A stretch of DNA of 64,000 bases from Uloborus plumipes (lineage: Eukaryota; Arthropoda; Arachnida; Araneae; Uloboridae). The notes beneath the pieces were generated by a model that ran no database searches, was not told the DNA's origin, and saw only the letters and a program-made list of their open reading frames with translations. This document shows, piece after piece, positions 24,081 to 35,207 of the stretch. Position numbers and translations under genes: made by a program. The stretch covers positions 62,001-126,000 of the forward strand of contig JAXGGA010001713.1 of the NCBI GenBank assembly GCA_038373865.1, in the 5' to 3' direction. Numbering within the stretch: position 1 is the stretch's first letter; the number at the start of each line of letters is the position of its first letter.

Positions 24081-24261
24081 ATCATCCGTGATGATCCGAA
24101 GTACAACTTTATGCAAGTGTTCATGTGCTAGTTATGCTTAATTTAATGAACCAAAATTTTTCTTGTGATTATCCGATCATCCGTGATGATCCGAAGTACA
24201 ACTTTATGCAAGTGTTCATGTGCTAGTTATGCTTAATTTAATGAACCAAAATTTTTCTTGT
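24067..24261. repeat. Exact 95-bp tandem duplication
   Basis: The segment 24067-24161 is repeated without visible change at 24162-24256, and the first bases of a third unit follow. Identity between units shows the duplication is recent, or corrected. An assembly artefact is a possible alternative. Confidence 0.9.
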
Positions 24262-24711
24262 GTTGAAACTTTTCAAGCTGTAGCTTTAAAACGTTAAAAA
24301 AATATATATCAAAACTCAAATTTTTTATGTAAAAATGTAATTTCGTGGGTGAAGAATATTTAATCTAATTTTTCGTCATTTTAAACATGCGTTGTTTTTT
24401 TACTCTAGAAAAAAAAAGGTGGATATCTTGTATCACAAAAGAGTAATGTTGTGCGGAGTATATTTTAAATTATCGGCGATACAAAAAATTCTACTTAATT
24501 AAAATAATTGCTTAAAAACTTTAAAAACGCCCATGACTTACTTTTTTAGTATCAAAAAGATTAATAGAGGGCTGTCTTAATATTTGGTTAAAATTTCATG
24601 AAATTGAAACTAATAGATCTCGAAATAAGTCAGTTTTAAGTTAACCAATTTTTTGGCATATTTTCTTCACCGAAATCAAACTTTATTTATTTCCCTCAAG
24701 TGCATCATAGC

Positions 24712-24860
24712 AACGGGGCTTCTGTCGTTCTGAGGTAGAAGTTTCGCTTCGGACGTCGGAGGTCATGGGTTCGATTCAGACTGAATAATCGAGTAAAGAG
24801 TAGTGACATACAGATGACATGCTACTTTAAAAGAGATTGAAGATCGCTACGTGTGAGAGA
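24712..24860 (+). mobile_element. tRNA-derived SINE (third type), decayed
   Basis: GAGGTAGAAG followed by GGAGGTCATGGGTTCGATTC is the pattern of a tRNA head with degenerate A box and a good B box (GGTTCGATTC from 24778). It does not fold as a full tRNA and is followed by a unique body. The 3' end is approximate. Confidence 0.6.
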
Positions 24861-25218
24861 TACGGGAAAGTAGAGAAACTTAGGTAAAAACATGAATAGC
24901 TAGACAAATGTACACAGAAAATTATGTGTTTAACGAAGTATTACTACAAAACCTTAAAAACAGTTTAAAATCAACTAATTTACATAAACATTTCAGACTG
25001 AGTTTGGTTACCGGTACCGATACCTTGAAGTAAAATCTTCTTTGGGCGCGTTGGGCATTTCTTGAGATGGGGGGGGGGATTGCGGAGTCTTTCAGCATTT
25101 TAGCAGGTATTACTGTAGTAACTTGAATGTGGTTCATTGTTTTAGCTTATCAATATCCAAAACTTTAGTTGCGTCCACTTGGTTACAATAGATTTAATTT
25201 CATGGAACCATAAAAGGG

Positions 25219-25369
25219 ACATGCAATACACCGCCAACTCGGCCATTTCGATCCATGGATTGCAGTTTCGTGCTCATTGTGCACTCATCGGCATGGAATA
25301 CGAAAGTAGCCGAAGCACGAAACTACAGTCCATGGATCGAAATGGCCGAGTTGGCGGTGTATTGCATGT
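25219..25369. repeat. Foldback repeat, 56-bp arms
   Basis: Arms 25219-25274 and 25314-25369 are reverse complements at 54 of 56 positions around a 39-base loop. They contain CACCGCCAACTCGGCCATTT. A more diverged member of the family lies at about 27712-27810. The frame crossing it is a by-product of the palindrome. Confidence 0.82.
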
Positions 25370-25374
25370 TCCTG

Positions 25375-27711
25375 CCTTAGCCCTTGCTTAGGGGCGGTTA
25401 CTCACTGCTTCATAAAAGGGACATTACCTTTTCCTGTACCGTAGTTACTTTGAGACAAGGTAAAAAAAAAGTGCATGTTCCTGAGAAGTGGTGCCGTTGT
25501 ATGTACCAACTTATGTGAAAGTTATTTAATGTGTAAAATTATATTGTATAAAACTGTTTTATGTCGCATTTTCTTTTATTAAAAAGAAAGAGAACAAAAC
25601 ATTGTACATCTCTCTTTTTTCATTTTCTTTCTTTCTCTCTCTCTTTTTTTTTTGAGCAATGGCGAATTGCTATTTAATTTTCTCTTCGATCTTAGTAGTC
25701 GTGAGCCTCTTTTCAGATTGGACTCCTTCCACCGGGTGGGTGGACGGATTTCCACCTTCTTGGAGGTCCACCGACCCCTGCTCCTTCTGTTGATGCAGGC
25801 CCTCTGTCTCTGCCCTCCCTGATGGAGGCATCCATGTCTTACACACATACGCCCTCCTACCTATCGCACCTAGTGATTGCGAAAAACAAAATTTAAACTC
25901 AAAATTCAAATTTTTACTATTTTTTAATTTTCGTTTAAGCATTAAGTTCACTCAGTACTTTGAACCCATCTTGTATTGTATAGCCGGGTCCAGCTTCAAA
26001 AGCAAAACTTTACTTCTACCCTGAGCAGGTTAATGACTTTATCGACAAAGTTTTTAATTTTCCTTTTTTATTATGTGTGATTGCCATTTATTTTCTCTTT
26101 TGCTCTACAACGTATTTGTTTATTTTCCACAGAAAATAAATCATTTTTTGATTTAATGCTATTAGTTTTATATCAAGCGTTTCTTCAAACAATCGTAAAA
26201 CTCATTTTCGAAAACAGTGCAGTGACCTACCCCTGGTAGACCTGTTGTTGGCCGTAAATGTAAATAAAAATAGATTGAATAACTTGGGTCAATGATACGA
26301 AATTGCATTAAAATAGTTTAGATGAAAAAATATATCAAATTAAGGTAAACCGGACCTGCAGCTAAAAAGAAATAGAAACTCATACGAAACAAAACGAGAA
26401 AATGAAACGAGTTTTGAAGGGAAAAAATTACTTTCTAGAAGCAAAACAGCAGAAACAATTGAGACGGAAAAACAACTTAGGAGCGAAAAGATGCAGAAAA
26501 TGTGGCAAAAAGAGAAAAGAAAGTCAGACGTCTTCTTGGAAAGTTTCCATTATAGTTAAGGGTTAAAATATTTTCCACAGACAGGTCTCTTCCTTTTTAT
26601 CTTCAGTGCACATTTTCATTATTTTCCGAAACCAGCTTGCAGCTATAAAAATGGAAAATGTTCAAAATGTCGCTGTAAGTACTTCATAGTCACTTTGTTT
26701 AAAAAAAGAAGGGATTCTTAAAAAAATGAAAAGAAAAATGTCATTTTGTATGTACGAATATAGTCACGTCTTTACACAAGTATCTATTATATGTTATTTT
26801 ATTGCGATAAAAGATTTATCTTTTTGGCAAAACTACAGACTTTTCTGCTTTACATTAAGATTGAAGCTCCATTTTCTTTCCAGAGCATTTTTATTGTGCA
26901 ACCGATTTGACATAAAGCTAGATGAGTGAAATGAAATTGATGAATTTACCTGTTTCGTCCATTTTTGTTTTTTGAATGAGTTTTACAATTTTGTGTTTCT
27001 GGTTTTGCTGAAAGTTAGTTTTTGCAATTTAATTCCTCTCGAAGTGATTTTATTACTGATTATCATTGCAACAGTAAATTCAGCCGTCCTCGTTGTTGAT
27101 TTATGGTTAGGATTGGGAAAGAAATGAATAATGTGTTAAAAAATGCACTTACGTTCCAAATTTTTTGTACTTCAGAACCAGAACGACTAAGTTCAAAAAT
27201 GACAATTTTATCTTCATTACTGCATTGTTTGCAGAATCTTATTCCGCATCAGCCTATGTGAGAACGTTATTCTATAAAAGAAATTCCTTCAAAATTATTT
27301 AACAGCATTAAGAGAGCACGAGTTCCATCCTTTGCATGCATCCGACAATCCTTTTCGCCCTCTCCTGAAAAGTTACGAAACTGGACTTACGTTAGTCTGG
27401 TTTTGAGATGCAGATTTGTAGTTCAATAATATTTTTCGTAGCTTGCTTCTAATCTACAGTAGACGTTTGAGTATTAGTTACAATTTATCAGTAATTTCTT
27501 GAAAGTCAGTAGTTCCATTTTAACCTAATATTTAGGTCTAGATAGAGGGTGAGCTATGACAAATGTCCACTTGGTGTTCTTGCTCAACAGTTGAGATCTG
27601 TTGATTCATTTTGGTGCACCTTATTTCATGCACTTTTTATGCAGTACTGTACATTTCTGTCAAATTATAACAAAAAGTTTTAACGCTGTCGTTTAAAACG
27701 TTATTTCAAGT
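25375..27711. other. No recognised gene; GC-rich island at 25690-25870
   Basis: A block of about 180 bp at 25690-25870 is clearly more GC-rich than its surroundings and open in several minus-strand frames (for example 25670-25951, 93 codons), but I recognise no domain. It follows a CT-rich tract at 25610-25650. It may be a repeat or a lone exon. The rest is AT-rich without features. Confidence 0.4.
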
Positions 27712-27810
27712 GTTGCAATACACCGCCAACTCGGTTATTTCATCGAAAGACTGCAGTTCCGTCCTATTGTGAACTCATCAGTCTGAAATAGGAAGTAACC
27801 AAGCTGGCAT
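27712..27810. repeat. Diverged copy of the 25219 foldback
   Basis: CAATACACCGCCAACTCGG at 27717-27735 is followed by sequence similar to the left arm of the 25219 element; the right arm (GGAAGTAACCAAGCTGGC) is a weaker complement. Confidence 0.6.
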
Positions 27811-28315
27811 ATATTCTCGTATAAAGCTCTCTCTCTCGCTAAGAGAGCCAAAAAGCTGGTCGCTAATATGGAACTAGTATACCAACGAGAGACCGTAGCC
27901 ATGGTACGGCACAGTTCGTAAATTTAAGGCAGAGCTTGGCCCTTTTATTTAACAGAATAAGTAACTTTTTTCTTGTTATTAGTAAAATTTCATGTAAGTT
28001 ACATTTAAAGAGGTGAACATTAACTAAAAAACTCCCGAAAACTGGATAAGTGTATGGTATGAAATAGTTTGTTCTTTATTTTTCAAATGATGCAACTTCT
28101 CGTATAGTCTAGCTTTGAGGCGAAAATTTCTGATCTTGAAAGATTAATTTTGTTCATGACTCATTTGTTCGTGATGTCATGATTTGTTCTGGGATTTTGA
28201 TGCTATGAGTTTTATCACACGTTCACGACGGGAGTGAACTGACTAAAAACGACATAAAATAGAATTCCACCTGCTAACTTCAAAGTAAATTTTTTTACAA
28301 TTCATCTAGAGCAAA
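27811..28315. other. No gene seen
   Basis: Non-coding sequence with a short CT repeat at about 27826-27840. Confidence 0.45.
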
Positions 28316-28435
28316 GCCTCCATGGTGAAATCGGTTACCGTTTTCGGTTGTTAACTGGAAAGTGGGTGGTACACATCCATTCGCGACAGCGATATGTTTT
28401 CTATTTTTAAAAATTAAATAAATAAATAAAAAGAA
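28316..28435 (+). mobile_element. tRNA-Asn-like retroposon or tRNA pseudogene
   Basis: GCCTCCATGGTGAAATCGGT and the following bases through GTTAAC track a eukaryotic tRNA-Asn (D arm AATCGGTTA; anticodon loop with GTT in CTGTTAAC, here TTGTTAAC). The T arm has decayed (GGTACACAT where GGTTCGA is expected) and the 3' acceptor strand no longer pairs fully. An A-rich tail with TAAATAAATAAATAAA follows at 28414-28430, which indicates retroposition rather than a tRNA gene. Confidence 0.65.
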
Positions 28436-28865
28436 ATCGCTAGACTGATTGTCAAAAGGTATGCTTTTAATGAATAACATAAAATTATAATCTTGAAGGG
28501 ATATTAAAACAACAAAAAGAATTGGGTCATTTTCCCCATATGCTTACATTTCAGAATTTTTAAGTAATTTTTTTAACTTGCTATTTTCTTTTAGAATTAC
28601 TAGCAGATGTTTTTTCACATATTGTAGGTGTGTGAAAACGTAATTGGTTGTACACTTTGATGCATAATTAGGTCTGCAAATGCTGTTGTAAAACTTTAAG
28701 TTGCAGGAAAAAATGTCGTCCATTACCACACAAAATCAATGTGAAATCTCACTTTTAAACTATATTATAGCGCCTACCTAGAACCAACTTCATTTGAAAC
28801 TATTTGCGTCCCTGAAGCTTAAAACGATGTTTGCGATTAGTAAAATATTGATTAAAAACTGCATG

Positions 28866-29259
28866 GTAACGGACTTGACATTTGACGTATTTGACCAGTA
28901 ACGGACTTGACATTTCAACCAAAATGTCAAATTATGGCTAGGTTGTCGAATTTAAAAATTGAACAACAATATGCATTTTCTTAGAGTTGTATAATAAACA
29001 ATATTGCGGGGTAAAAGTTGAGAAAAAGTAAAAATTAATACTAAAATCTTTAGTAACAGACTTGACAAAGAATAAAAATACGCACCTAGAAGAAATCTTG
29101 TGCGAAACACCACAGCAATACTTCTCGACTCAGGAAAACAAAATGGTACGAAATAGTTACGTCACTAGTTTGTTAAGTTAACTGAATACGTGTTACCATC
29201 TTTTGACTGCAATAAAAACCTTTTTTAGCTAAAATAATCTTAGGGTAACGGACTTGACA
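28866..29259 (+). repeat. Motif-repeat element (family D)
   Basis: The phrase GTAACGGACTTGACA occurs at 28866, 28898 and 29245, with the one-base variant GTAACAGACTTGACA at 29053. I could not see terminal inverted repeats. It encodes no protein. The design resembles families B, C and E here. Confidence 0.6.
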
Positions 29260-30810
29260 AGAACTGCCGGACAAAATATATTTATACATTTCTTAATGAA
29301 AAAAAAATTACTATTGTCAATATTCATTATGAATATCATATACTAATAGTCAATATATAAAAATAATTTGTAGTATATACTATTTTATACAAGTATATAA
29401 AAAAAAATAGTTGAACTTGCGAAAATTGGAAATGGACAAGCGTTTTTGCCTTAATTCTCATTTTTAAAGACTTATATAAAAAGAAATAAATAAATTTCAA
29501 TAATTTTTTGAGTGACAGAATTTTTTTGGTGGTATTTCCTGCAGAAAATAATTGCTCGCATTAAATTTAAAATATAATTTATGCTTCAAAATCGTCTTTT
29601 TAACCTCCGGTCAGCAAATTTTGAAAATGCCCAATTAAATTAGAATCAATACGGATTTTCTTTTTTCACTTAAGGTAAGGTGGAGCTTCGCGTAATCTTT
29701 GGTTCATATAAGTTCAAGTTATCATCAACATAACTATAACCCTTGTGTAGACTACACAACCCCCCCCCCCCCCCAGCCTACGTTTTCAACGAAAATTGCA
29801 TAGAATTATTTTTCTGACTCAGGGATTCATATACTGCAGTGGGGGAGGGTAAGCAATAACAATGTGGTGATGTTGTTGTTTACCCCGTTTGTAGTAGAGC
29901 TACTCCGAAGCACATATATGCAGCTTTTGCTGCAGGTTGAATAAATAATACAACAATGGATATATTTGTATTAAAAAAGTCAGTGAATCCATCTGGTATC
30001 TAAACAATTACGATTATTTGTTTCATCCATTTTAAGCAATGCGTTTCTGAATATCATCGACGAAACTGGCTTTAAAAAATACATTCTTGAGTTTATTTGC
30101 TTTATAAATATTCATCATTTAATATGATTTATTTCCAATCTCTTAACATAAAAAACCACATTGTTTTTTTAACTTTGAAGAGCATTCGAAATCTCTAGCT
30201 GTTCAATAGGTACTCGAAAAACAAAAATCTCGCTTCAGGCATTAAGCGATCGATTTGGATTTATTACACGTAGATACGCTAGACTTGCTATTGACAAGGC
30301 AATGCCAAATATATTGCAATCTAATATAAAACACCAAGCCAGATCGATAAATTCCATCAGTGATCTGCATTGGTTCCGTTGTTTTAAGTCATTATTCTTG
30401 TACTTGTATTCAAGAATGTATTTCCATGAAATTTTAAATTGATGATTTAATGAATTATCATTATTTTATTAGACCTTATTTATTTGAAAGTATGACGTAT
30501 AAAACTAGTTTAAACACTAGCTCATGAATTTTCACTGGAAGCAAAAGACTTCAATATGCCACTTAAATAAGCACAGAACAAATCTAAAAGCTATTTTTTT
30601 CTAACACATTTTTCTTTCTACTGTAAAACTTCAAATTTTTTAACTATTACAAAATAACTCTTTTATATAGTGCCTTTTCCAGCTGTGACACTTAGATGAA
30701 TCTTGAAAACAATCTTTTTTTAAGTTGTGCCACTGCTTGAGAAAATGTTTCTTATTTTTAATTATTACTTCACCGCCTAACTTTAAAATTATTTTGTACG
30801 ACGTATCACG
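29260..30810. other. No gene; 15-base C tract
   Basis: AT-rich DNA; a 15-base C run lies at 29760-29774. A small imperfect hairpin is at 29852-29883. No reading frame of note. Confidence 0.45.
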
Positions 30811-31096
30811 TCGGCCCCCTTGTCTAGTGGTCAGAGAAGTCCGACCCGGATGGTATGGTCCCGGGTTCAAATCCCGGCTCGAGCATGGATGTACTTTCTC
30901 TCTCATGCCTTTGTCACATTTATTTTTGCGAATGTGTTGTGCTGTGAATGGACGCCCACCCCATAAACAGGTCCCTGTGGCACATGTAGGTACTGTGGAA
31001 GTTGGGCTTACACCAAATTACGGTACAGTTGGAAAAGTGAAACAGCGCACTCCAAATTGCCAGCTTTGCTGGCATAAGAAGACAACAACAACGAAT
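30811..31096 (+). mobile_element. tRNA-derived SINE, type I
   Basis: The head holds an A box (TGTCTAGTGGTCAG at 30821) and a B box (GGTTCAAATCC at 30864) of a polymerase III promoter. A body of about 190 bp follows, ending in a GACAACAACAACG tail. A shorter, diverged copy is at 36685-36870. Short frames in it are not genes. It would depend on LINE proteins for movement. Confidence 0.85.
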
Positions 31097-31331
31097 TCTC
31101 ACAATGCAATTAGAAATCTCTAATGGTACTCACAACACCCCGTAGGCGGCTCGTACAGGGGGGCAAAGGGGGCGACTGCCCCCTCACTTCCGAAAGTAAA
31201 GGAGCCTTGCCCCCTCACTTTTCACGTGTATAAAGTGATGATCGAGTGAAAAACGATTTTTTTTCTCAGTAGATTGATTAATTTCACCAAGATAACAGCT
31301 GAAAATTCCATAACTTCTGACTTTTTACATA

Positions 31332-32751
31332 CACTGCTCGACATTGAAAATGCAACACCAAGAAGGAGTGGTCAGAAATTCGTGCAAATTTTACCGTAGA
31401 CGCACGTCACTGAGTTATGCAAATGATATGAAATGCGCAGCTCTCCGACGCACGTGAAGTAAGATATAAGAGAATGAAGTTGAAAAGTGGGCTATGTTCA
31501 TGTTGGTTTTTCTGCCAGACTAATTATCGGAGAAATTTGGTTTTTGTCTCGAAGGATACGTGTGATAGGAGGAAATGCCACGCCGTCCTCAACGAAGACA
31601 CTTCCAGCATATAGACGACTTTACAAGGGGTATGGTGATCGGACTCAGAAGGGGATGTTGGTCCATACGTCAAATTGCAGCTGATACCCACATGGATGCA
31701 AGCACTGTGCATCGGCTGTGTCGGAGATGGTTGGAAAAGGGAAATGTAGCCACATTGAGTGGTGCAGGTGCAGCCAGAGTGACGTCAGACCGCTTGGATC
31801 GACGGATTCACCGACAAGCTGTGGCGGACCCGCAAGTCACTTGTACGTCGATTCTGCAGCACGTGCAAGGTACCCTGGATGTTTCTGTGTCGACCAGAAC
31901 CATTTCCCGTCGACTGGTTGCACGTGGCCTGCAATCACGGCGCCCGCTAAGAAGACTGCCATTGACCTCACAGCACAGACTCGAACGTTTGGAATGGTGC
32001 CGGACCAGAGCGACGTGGATGGCAGAATGGCAAACCGTAGTGTTCTCAGATGAATCCCGCTTCTGTTTGTCCAGCGATAGTCATCGCATACGTGTGTGGC
32101 GTCGACGTGGAGAAAGATCGAATCCGGCAGTAACTGTGGAACGCCCCACAGCGCGACAACGTGGCATAATGGCTTGGGGCGCTATTGCATACTATTCCGT
32201 ATCACCTCTAGTTCGTATTCGGGGCACTATGACGGCCCAACGATATGTAGATAATGTACTGCGGCCGGTGGCAATCCCCTACCTTCAGGGTCTGCCAAAT
32301 GCAATTTTTCAACAGGATAACGCCCGGCCTCACAGAGCTCGAATCAGCCAACATGCTCTACGAGGTGTACAGATGCTTTCCTGGCCACCATACTCTTCTG
32401 ACTTGTCACCAATCGAACATGTGTGGGACGTGATTGGACGCCGTTTGCAGAACCTGTCACTGCCTCGTTCAGAGGACGAACTGTGGCAAATGGTTGAAAG
32501 GGAATGGAGTGACATCCCTCAGGACACCATCCGCAGGCTTATTGACTCCATGCCTAGACGTGTTTCTTCGTGCATCGCTGTCCGCGGTGGTCCTACTTCT
32601 TACTGAGCCGACGCCGTCCTCGCTCTAAATTTTGCTTATTTATTTTGAAATAAATATCACTTATTGTTCCATGCTGTCTCTGTCTTCTTACCAAATTTCA
32701 TCAATTTCTGACCACTCCTTCTTGGTGTTGCATTTTCAATGTCGAGCAGTG
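31332..32751 (+). mobile_element. Complete Tc1-type transposon, copy 1
   Basis: The ends 31332-31380 and 32703-32751 are perfect 49-bp inverted repeats starting CACTGCTCGACATTG. TA is duplicated at 31330-31331 and 32752-32753. The element is 1420 bp, the same length as the copy at 48139-49558, and encodes an uninterrupted transposase. It sits inside a hAT element and is therefore younger. It has all visible parts needed for activity. Confidence 0.95.
31575..32606 (+). CDS. Tc1 transposase, apparently intact
   Basis: A 343-residue protein, the usual length for Tc1. It cuts the transposon out and inserts it at TA sites. Residues about 10-56 form the first helix-turn-helix (RGMVIGLRRG, TVHRLCRRWL), and about 65-120 the second DNA-binding part. 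The catalytic domain shows D159 in VVFSDES, D248 in FQQDNARPH and E281 in SPIEHVWD; I count 32 residues between D248 and E281, where classical Tc1 has 34. MAWGAI at 199-204 replaces the usual MVWGAI. The start is the first methionine, in MPRRPQRR, inside the 49-bp terminal repeats and 243 bp from the left end. No frameshift or stop is seen. The antisense and shifted frames over this gene are not separate genes. Confidence 0.95.
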   Translation: MPRRPQRRHFQHIDDFTRGMVIGLRRGCWSIRQIAADTHMDASTVHRLCRRWLEKGNVATLSGAGAARVTSDRLDRRIHRQAVADPQVTCTSILQHVQGTLDVSVSTRTISRRLVARGLQSRRPLRRLPLTSQHRLERLEWCRTRATWMAEWQTVVFSDESRFCLSSDSHRIRVWRRRGERSNPAVTVERPTARQRGIMAWGAIAYYSVSPLVRIRGTMTAQRYVDNVLRPVAIPYLQGLPNAIFQQDNARPHRARISQHALRGVQMLSWPPYSSDLSPIEHVWDVIGRRLQNLSLPRSEDELWQMVEREWSDIPQDTIRRLIDSMPRRVSSCIAVRGGPTSY

Positions 32752-32875
32752 TATTATTTCATAAAAATGAATGAAAAACATCCAGCCTGGATGATTTTTG
32801 AGGCCATATTCCGCATTTTTTAGAGGTCATTTAATCAGTAATGTCAAAATCCAACACAATCTAGTAAAATTTATC

Positions 32876-32908
<33 letters not shown>

Positions 32909-33034
32909 GAAAAAAAAGAAAAACTTTCGAGGTGCTGCTTTGCATCCCCCCCCCCCCCCCATAGTTCTCTTAACCACCTCACATTTCTCTTGACACCCCA
33001 GTTTTTTGGTGTACCAGCCGCCTATGCAACACCC

Positions 33035-33945
33035 TAAATAACTTCGAATTTATAAAACAATAAAAAAATTTTGAAACCACCCACGAATAAAATGGAGCTA
33101 AAATGTTGAACAAATATTTATTGATCAATTATAATACGCAACGTTAATCAATGAGATTTTTATATACCGATTTCTAGAAATGGGTGATTTTTGGATTGTG
33201 TCACTTATATTGCCGACGTGCGATATTATTAAAAAGGCCCACTAAAATTGCAAAATATGCTCTAAATTATCTTATAACTTTCATAAAACAGTTATTTTAT
33301 GTTTCCACTCACTGCATTAACTTTATCTGCTTGAAACTTATTAATATGAGAAAGGAAATTGTTTTGATATCAGAGTTCCGATCATTTAAGCTTCAAATCA
33401 ATTTCAGCAATTGCAAATATTTCTCACAATCGAAAACAAGAAAATAAAATAATGCTAACATTCGATTCTCATTCTGCTTTGTTAAGAGTCAAAACTATTT
33501 CTATGCCTAATTTACAATACATTGTATCCGAACTTCTAAGACCTTCTTTTCCCCCAAAACAGATCAATGCTGTCAGCAAAGAACGTGTTTTACTGCAATA
33601 CAAAGTTTCATTACACGGCATGAAATCTAATTTGAAAATGTTTCTGGTGTAGTACAATTACTAATTTAATTCTATCTCGATGCGTTCTTCGCGTAAAACA
33701 CTTGGATTCACTTCTCACTTTTTTTACGGGACAATTTTTGTTCGCCAGTGTAAAATCGATCCTCCTTGTTTCTTATCCGCAATTAATTTTTATGTTCACT
33801 TCTCTCTAGAACAATTCTCTTCATCATAGATATTCTCATGAACTTTCACGATTTTCAACTAGCTTTTTCGAAAAGTTATTATGTAAAGTTTGCTATGAAG
33901 TTAAATTTGCAATCTTTCGAGTATTCATAAGAAAACATCAATTCT
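33035..33945. other. No gene seen
   Basis: AT-rich sequence; only frames below 90 codons without recognisable similarity. Confidence 0.45.
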
Positions 33946-33949
33946 TTAA

Positions 33950-34241
33950 CCCGATAGAAGGCGCGCACCTAACAATGACGAAAGAGATCGCGCGGCGTGA
34001 CTGAGTTACCCCAATCAGTTTTACCTAAACTTTTCTATACATTAGAAGAAAAAAAAAACACGTTTGAATTATAAATAATAAGTGCATTATTTTTTGAAGA
34101 AAATAAACTTAAGTTAAGAAAACTGTTTTTAATATTTAAGAAAATGCTGCAATGGTGACTGATTACAGACAAAAATTCTCTCTGCGACATGTGTTTGAAT
34201 AAGAATGGGGTGACTGTGTGCTACGCGCGATCTCTCTCGGG
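33950..34241. mobile_element. piggyBac-type MITE
   Basis: TTAA flanks both ends (33946-33949, 34242-34245). The left end CCCGATAGAAG and the right end, inward, CCCGAGAGAGA agree with the CCC start of piggyBac-type elements. The word GATCGCGCG occurs near both ends in opposite orientation (33987 and 34223 areas). The 292 bp encode no protein. Assignment to piggyBac rests on TTAA plus CCC. Confidence 0.72.
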
Positions 34242-34245
34242 TTAA

Positions 34246-35207
34246 TATTATCATATTTTATTCTTTTTAAAATTCGGGGAAATGTTCCTTTTTTATGTAC
34301 TCAAAAGAAAGTGGTATAAATCTTTGAACGATTTTAGCCAAAAAAAAAGGCTTTTTTACTTTCATGATTGCACGAATTTGTTTTAGAAAAATTTCTAGAA
34401 TCTACATTTAATAAAATTTGCATCGTCTTTTAGCTAGCTTTTTTTAAAGTTACAGAATCATCAAAAACTTTTTGGTAAATATCTGTAAGTCTACTGAATG
34501 CACGCAAGATGAAATTTTCAGTGGTGTTGAATACAATTTCCAGGTTTTTATTTACAAAGCAATTCGCCAAGTAATTTTCTTGAAATTCACGAAAAATCCA
34601 TTGAAAAGGTCAGTTGATTTTTGGCTATACACAAGTAGTAACCATTGCGTGTTTGATGCACTGCCACCGCAATTTAAAAATGAAAGCAACGCAAATATAT
34701 GATTAAAAAAATCCCATATTGTAATCGCCCCGAATGCCAACTAACTCAGCCATTAAAAACAAATTTCAATCTCTTCCACAAAGTCAAGGGGAAAGGAAAT
34801 ACTCATTAAAAACCCGGTTATTACCTGGAAAGTAAGAAAGAATGAAATTTCGAAAACACTCTCGGATGGAAGCAAATTAGAGGTTTTCTCGTATTCAAGA
34901 AGGGGGGGGGGGAGCTGTTCTTGATTTCAAAAACATTTTGCCTGCAACTGAGAACGAAGGAGAAAGCATTGTGGTTTAGGGTTGAATAACATCCCTTGGC
35001 ATTGAAAATGTGACCTCTGCATGCATTAGAATTACAGATCTTACCCATGTTTATACGTTCGGAAGTAAAATGATATCTTAAAGTCGTACTAGTAGGCTTT
35101 TTTCTTTCCCCGGATTCAAGCAAATAAGGATTTGTTTTTTATTGATGTCAATCTATTGTGCCTGATGTACTGATGCTCCTCTGAATTTTTATTCGCTGTA
35201 TTTGAAC
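34246..35207. other. No gene; 11-base G tract
   Basis: AT-rich; a G run of 11 bases at 34902-34912. No feature recognised. Confidence 0.45.

Larger units (their letters stand above)
31141..33026. mobile_element. hAT-type element interrupted by a Tc1 transposon
   Basis: The ends CGTAGGCGGCTCGTAC (31141-31156) and, inward from 33026, CATAGGCGGCTGGTAC match at 14 of 16 positions. They are flanked by a perfect 8-bp duplication CAACACCC (31133-31140 and 33027-33034), diagnostic for hAT-like insertion. Without the 1420-bp Tc1 and its TA duplication the host element is about 464 bp and non-autonomous. Sub-terminal GGGGGC/GCCCCC words and a 15-base C run (32946-32960) resemble the hAT MITE at 23578. 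Confidence 0.88.

Noticed and set aside
24067..24261. CRISPR-like array.
   Set aside because: It is a two-unit contiguous duplication without spacers, in a eukaryotic context.
31524..32628. Antisense and shifted open frames over the Tc1 transposase (also at 48331-49435).
   Set aside because: They overlap the clear transposase frame, lack any domain and recur only because the element recurs.
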